Source: Bacillota bacterium
Lineage (GTDB): Bacteria; Bacillota; Clostridia; Acetivibrionales; DTU013
Assembly: GCA_023412915.1 (NCBI GenBank)
Contig: JAEZRE010000009.1
Coordinates: forward strand, 171,523 to 235,522
Direction: 5' to 3'
DNA: 64,000 nt
Of the stretch, positions 61,588 to 64,000 are shown piece by piece. A program made the position numbers and the translations under genes. Position 1 is the first letter of the stretch; every line of letters starts with the position of its first letter. The notes below the pieces were generated by a model. That model saw nothing but the letters and a program-made list of their open reading frames with translations. It did not search any database and had not been told where the DNA came from.

Positions 61588-62118
61588 ATGAAATTCATAA
61601 TCAGTGCTAAGAATTTTGAAGTAACGGATGCATTAAAAGAGAGAGTCAACAAGAAATTGGGCAAGCTCGACAAATTTTTCAGTCCCCAGACAGAGGCCCA
61701 CGTAACGATGGGCGTTCAGAAAAACAGGCACATCCTGGAGGTAACGATAGCTGCCAACGGCGTCACACTCAGGGCGGAAGTGGCCGGGGACGACATGTAC
61801 GCCTGCATAGACAGGTCGGAGAATATTCTTGAAGGACAGATCAGAAAAAACAAAACCAGACTTGAAAAGAAATTCCACGAAGGGGCTTTCAAGCCTGAAT
61901 ATTTCAGTACCGATATAACTGTGGAAGAGGAAAAAGAGTTCAATATCGTCCGGTCGAAGAAATTCGCAGTCAAACCGATGCCGGTAGAGGAAGCGATCCT
62001 TCAGATGAACCTGCTCGGACATGAATTCTTCATGTTTTCCAATGCCGATACCAACCAGGTCAATGTAGTATATAAGCGCAAAAACGGCGGCTACGGCCTG
62101 ATAGAACCCGAATTCTGA
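61588..62118 (+). CDS. hpf: Long-form ribosome hibernation promoting factor
   Basis: A 176-residue protein. The N-terminal S30AE domain (about 1-100: MKFIISAKNFEVTDALKERV; HVTMGVQKNRHILEVTI) binds the decoding site of the 30S subunit, and the C-terminal domain (about 118-175: FAVKPMPVEEAILQMNLLGHEFFMF and YKRKNGGYGLIEP) makes dimers that join two ribosomes to a 100S particle in stationary phase. AAAGGGG precedes the start. The usual clostridial neighbour secA is not downstream here; instead an inverted repeat and the end of an SLH gene follow. Confidence 0.96.
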   Translation: MKFIISAKNFEVTDALKERVNKKLGKLDKFFSPQTEAHVTMGVQKNRHILEVTIAANGVTLRAEVAGDDMYACIDRSENILEGQIRKNKTRLEKKFHEGAFKPEYFSTDITVEEEKEFNIVRSKKFAVKPMPVEEAILQMNLLGHEFFMFSNADTNQVNVVYKRKNGGYGLIEPEF

Positions 62119-62145
62119 GATCCTGAAAAAGAGCTATGGCGTTTG

Positions 62146-62241
62146 AAATCCTCCAATAAGGATGTTTACAAAAATCACAGGTGTTCAGCACACAGCCGAA
62201 CGATTACCGATGAATTGTAAATAATCTTTATTGGAGGATTT
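62146..62241. repeat. 14-base perfect inverted repeat around 68 bases
   Basis: AAATCCTCCAATAA (62146-62159) and TTATTGGAGGATTT (62228-62241) are exact inverse copies. The right copy supplies GGAGG before a five-codon frame (MAKFE, 62247-62264). Ends of this kind could mark a small mobile or rearranged segment between hpf and the SLH gene. Confidence 0.6.
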
Positions 62242-62242
62242 A

Positions 62243-62335
62243 CTATATGGCAAAGTTTGAATGACTATCATGGCGTCCTAAGACACCTTAGGCCTTCGGC
62301 TTTGCGTCCCCGGCTTTTGCCAGGTTTGTCCATAG
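62243..62335 (-). ncRNA. Candidate c-di-GMP-I (GEMM) riboswitch
   Basis: Read on the minus strand, this holds ACAAACC, a GGC-AAAA-GCC hairpin, GGGGACGCAAAGCC, GAA and GGCCTAAGG, which match the conserved core of the c-di-GMP-I aptamer. The ends pair as TATGG-CAAA with TTTG-CCATA, one base bulged, giving a closing stem, and CCTAAG-GTGT-CTTAGG forms an inner hairpin. The final part is less like the consensus than usual. The 3' end of the frameshifted SLH gene overlaps it. No gene follows in the same direction, since hpf is on the other strand. Confidence 0.45.
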
Positions 62336-64000
62336 CTTGATGCCCTTCTTGCCGGTGACGGGTTTGCCATTTTCGTAGTACATCCACTTGCCGGAATCGT
62401 TCATTGTCCAGCCTTGCCTGTGTCGCTGAAAAACGCCAATTCCACGAAACGGCGCAACACCGCGGATACCTCGGCACGGGTAGCTGTTCCCTGCGAATCA
62501 TAGAGATTGCTGCTCTTGCCTTGAATGATACCTGCCATCTGGATGCGCTTCACGGACGGAGCCGCCCACGCACCAATCCTGGCATTGTCCGCGAAGATGT
62601 TCTGTGCGTGAACTTCCGGCAGTTTGAACCCGATAGCCATGGCATATCTATCCATAATAGCCGCCATCTGCTCACGGGTCACAAGACCGTCCGGGTCGAA
62701 CTTGCCGCCACCGATGCCGAACAGAATGTTATTTTTCACGCCCCATTCAATATAGCCCATGTAATAGGCGTCAGCCTTTACATCCGAAAAACTGGAATGC
62801 TTATAGGCGCTGGTGTCGACAATTGCCAAACGTCCGAGTGCTGTTACAAACATACCCCGTGTCATGGAACCGTTGGGGCTGAAGGTGGTGGCACTGGTGC
62901 CGGTCATGAGGCCACGGTTTGCGACAAAGAGAATATCGTCCTTTGCCCAATGACCGTTGATGTCGGTAAATGTGAAGCTGGCTTTGTAGGCTACGCCATA
63001 AGTGGAGAAATGGCTGGTGGAAAATACCACCGTCCCGCGCTTTGCATTGTAGCTGGAATCGGTAAGGCAGGTCACCTTGCCCTTGGTGTCCACATAGACG
63101 GCGTAGACGTTGCCTGCGAGTTCTCCTTTTTGCAGGGTATAAGGAATCTCCACGCTTACGCTGCCCTTGCCAAAGTCGGTCACGGACTTACCGCCGCCAT
63201 AAAGTGCCTTGAGGTCATATGCAGGACGGTTGCCGATGGCGGCCTTTGCATCGCCGGACAGCTTTGTATTGTCCATACGGGTGGCAGAAAGCTGTACGTC
63301 GGCCTTTGCCTGCCGGTTGATCTCGGTTACCGCCGCAAGGTCGATACCGATGGTAAGGTCGGGACGGTCAATGACAAGCTGAACGCTGGAAATCCTGCTG
63401 CCGATGACCTGCTCCTGCGTGGTTTTGGGCAGATTGACTGTCACGGTGTTTGCGCTCTTACCGCCGGTGGTGACATGGATCACCGCCGTGATGTCGCCTG
63501 CGTTCACGCCTTTTTTTGCCGCCTCTGCCTTTGCATCCACAATGGCGTCGGTGATGTTTTTGTCGGTCAGGCTGACACTGGCGTTGCCCTTATCGTCCAC
63601 AGTGGCCTTATTTTCCGTACTGCCGGTGACCGGCTCGGTTGTCTTCGTGTCGGCAGGCTTGCTTGGCGTACCGGAACCTCCGGTGTTCCCATTGCCGCCA
63701 TTTCCTCCCGTATAAGCGGTTGCTGTGATGGTAATGGTTTTCTGCTCGGTTGTCTCGCTTTGACTGCCTTTGGATACCGTAACGGTAAAGGTATAGCTGC
63801 CATCTGTGCCGCCGGGATTTGTGGAAGTTCCGGCAATCGGTGCGGTGTAGCCAACCTTGTTTATGGTGATTGTAACGCTGCTGTTATTGACCGCCGTTAC
63901 CGCAGTATTTTTTAGCGCCGTTTTGATAGCATTCTCATTGGGCGCCGCCGCTTGGGTCATATTGGCATAGCTTGCATTCTGCGCGGCAGTTTTCGCCGCA
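62288..64000 (-). pseudogene. SLH-domain surface protein, 3' part, with frameshift near its C-terminus
   Basis: The frame is open to the window edge on the minus strand, so the N-terminus is missing. About 530 residues are visible in the main frame: Thr/Val/Ser-rich cadherin- or Ig-like modules (NKVGYTAPIAGTSTNPGG), a Gly/Asn linker, a beta-rich domain, then three SLH units (FTDINGHWAKDDILFV; FSDVKADAYYMGYIEWG; NARIGAWAAPSVKRIQ). That frame stops at 62401. In the next frame MNDSGKWMYYENGKPVTGKKG continues to a stop at 62288-62290, as in relatives that end with GWTMNDSGKWMYYENGK. Loss of one base near 62416-62419 explains this. It is a surface anchor protein, apparently with a broken tail; an assembly error is possible. 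Confidence 0.75.

Noticed and set aside
62404..63915. 503-codon open frame on the plus strand
   Set aside because: It is fully antisense to the SLH gene, lacks a ribosome site and shows no domain; it is a shadow of biased codon use.

Overview
The window looks like a chromosomal segment of an anaerobic, fermentative, plant-polysaccharide-degrading clostridium. This is inferred from gene content and signals: GGAGG ribosome binding sites, sigma-A type TTGACA/TATAAT promoters, Firmicutes-type LexA boxes, Rex operators upstream of adhE, SLH-domain surface proteins, YesMN and Bce-type two-component systems, a malate dehydrogenase/malic enzyme pair as in the malate shunt of cellulolytic clostridia, and many glycoside hydrolases and phosphorylases. 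No rRNA, tRNA, CRISPR array, insertion sequence or prophage gene was seen.

Layout. 1-1.8 kb: the 3' part of an IlvD/Edd-type sugar-acid dehydratase and an SMP-30 lactonase. 2-6 kb: a TetR regulator with its operator, an MBL-fold hydrolase, a small CxxC protein behind two LexA boxes, an AIM24-type protein and a tocopherol-cyclase-like protein. 6-10.7 kb: a complete Bce-like module (permease, ATPase, sensor, regulator) on the minus strand. 10.8-12.6 kb: an AraC/GyrI regulator and a YgjP-type metallopeptidase. 12.8-15 kb: mdh and malic enzyme, then a long perfect-looking hairpin repeat. 15.1-17.5 kb: an SLH protein with five fibronectin-III-like repeats. 17.6-21.9 kb: a MacAB-like efflux operon. 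22.1-24.9 kb: adhE behind a consensus promoter and three Rex-like operators. 24.8-25.8 kb: a truncated GH94-like protein carrying a SEC-C motif. 26-28.5 kb: a LiaSR/NarL-like two-component pair. 28.7-29.6 kb: an agmatinase-family enzyme.

Carbohydrate region, 29.6-60.7 kb. An ArsR-type regulator faces a GH51 arabinofuranosidase. A LacI regulator with three matching operators precedes an aldo/keto reductase, a FucU-type mutarotase and a zinc alcohol dehydrogenase. A YesMN two-component system precedes a sugar ABC importer (binding protein and two permeases), a GH31 and a GH36. An AraC regulator and a GH3 enzyme follow; the GH3 gene has a leader of four 49-50 bp tandem repeats. After metA and a few small genes come a GH94 cellobiose-type phosphorylase, an AraC regulator (plus the remnant of another) and a YicI-type alpha-xylosidase. 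Together these suggest import and intracellular trimming of oligosaccharides from xyloglucan, arabinoxylan and cellulose, feeding glycolysis, the malate shunt and ethanol formation through AdhE.

60.8-64 kb: a zinc-ribbon protein, a cluster of four DnaA boxes, the long-form ribosome hibernation factor hpf, and the 3' part of an SLH-domain gene. The SLH gene has a one-base frameshift near its end and runs into a sequence resembling a c-di-GMP-I riboswitch on the same strand.
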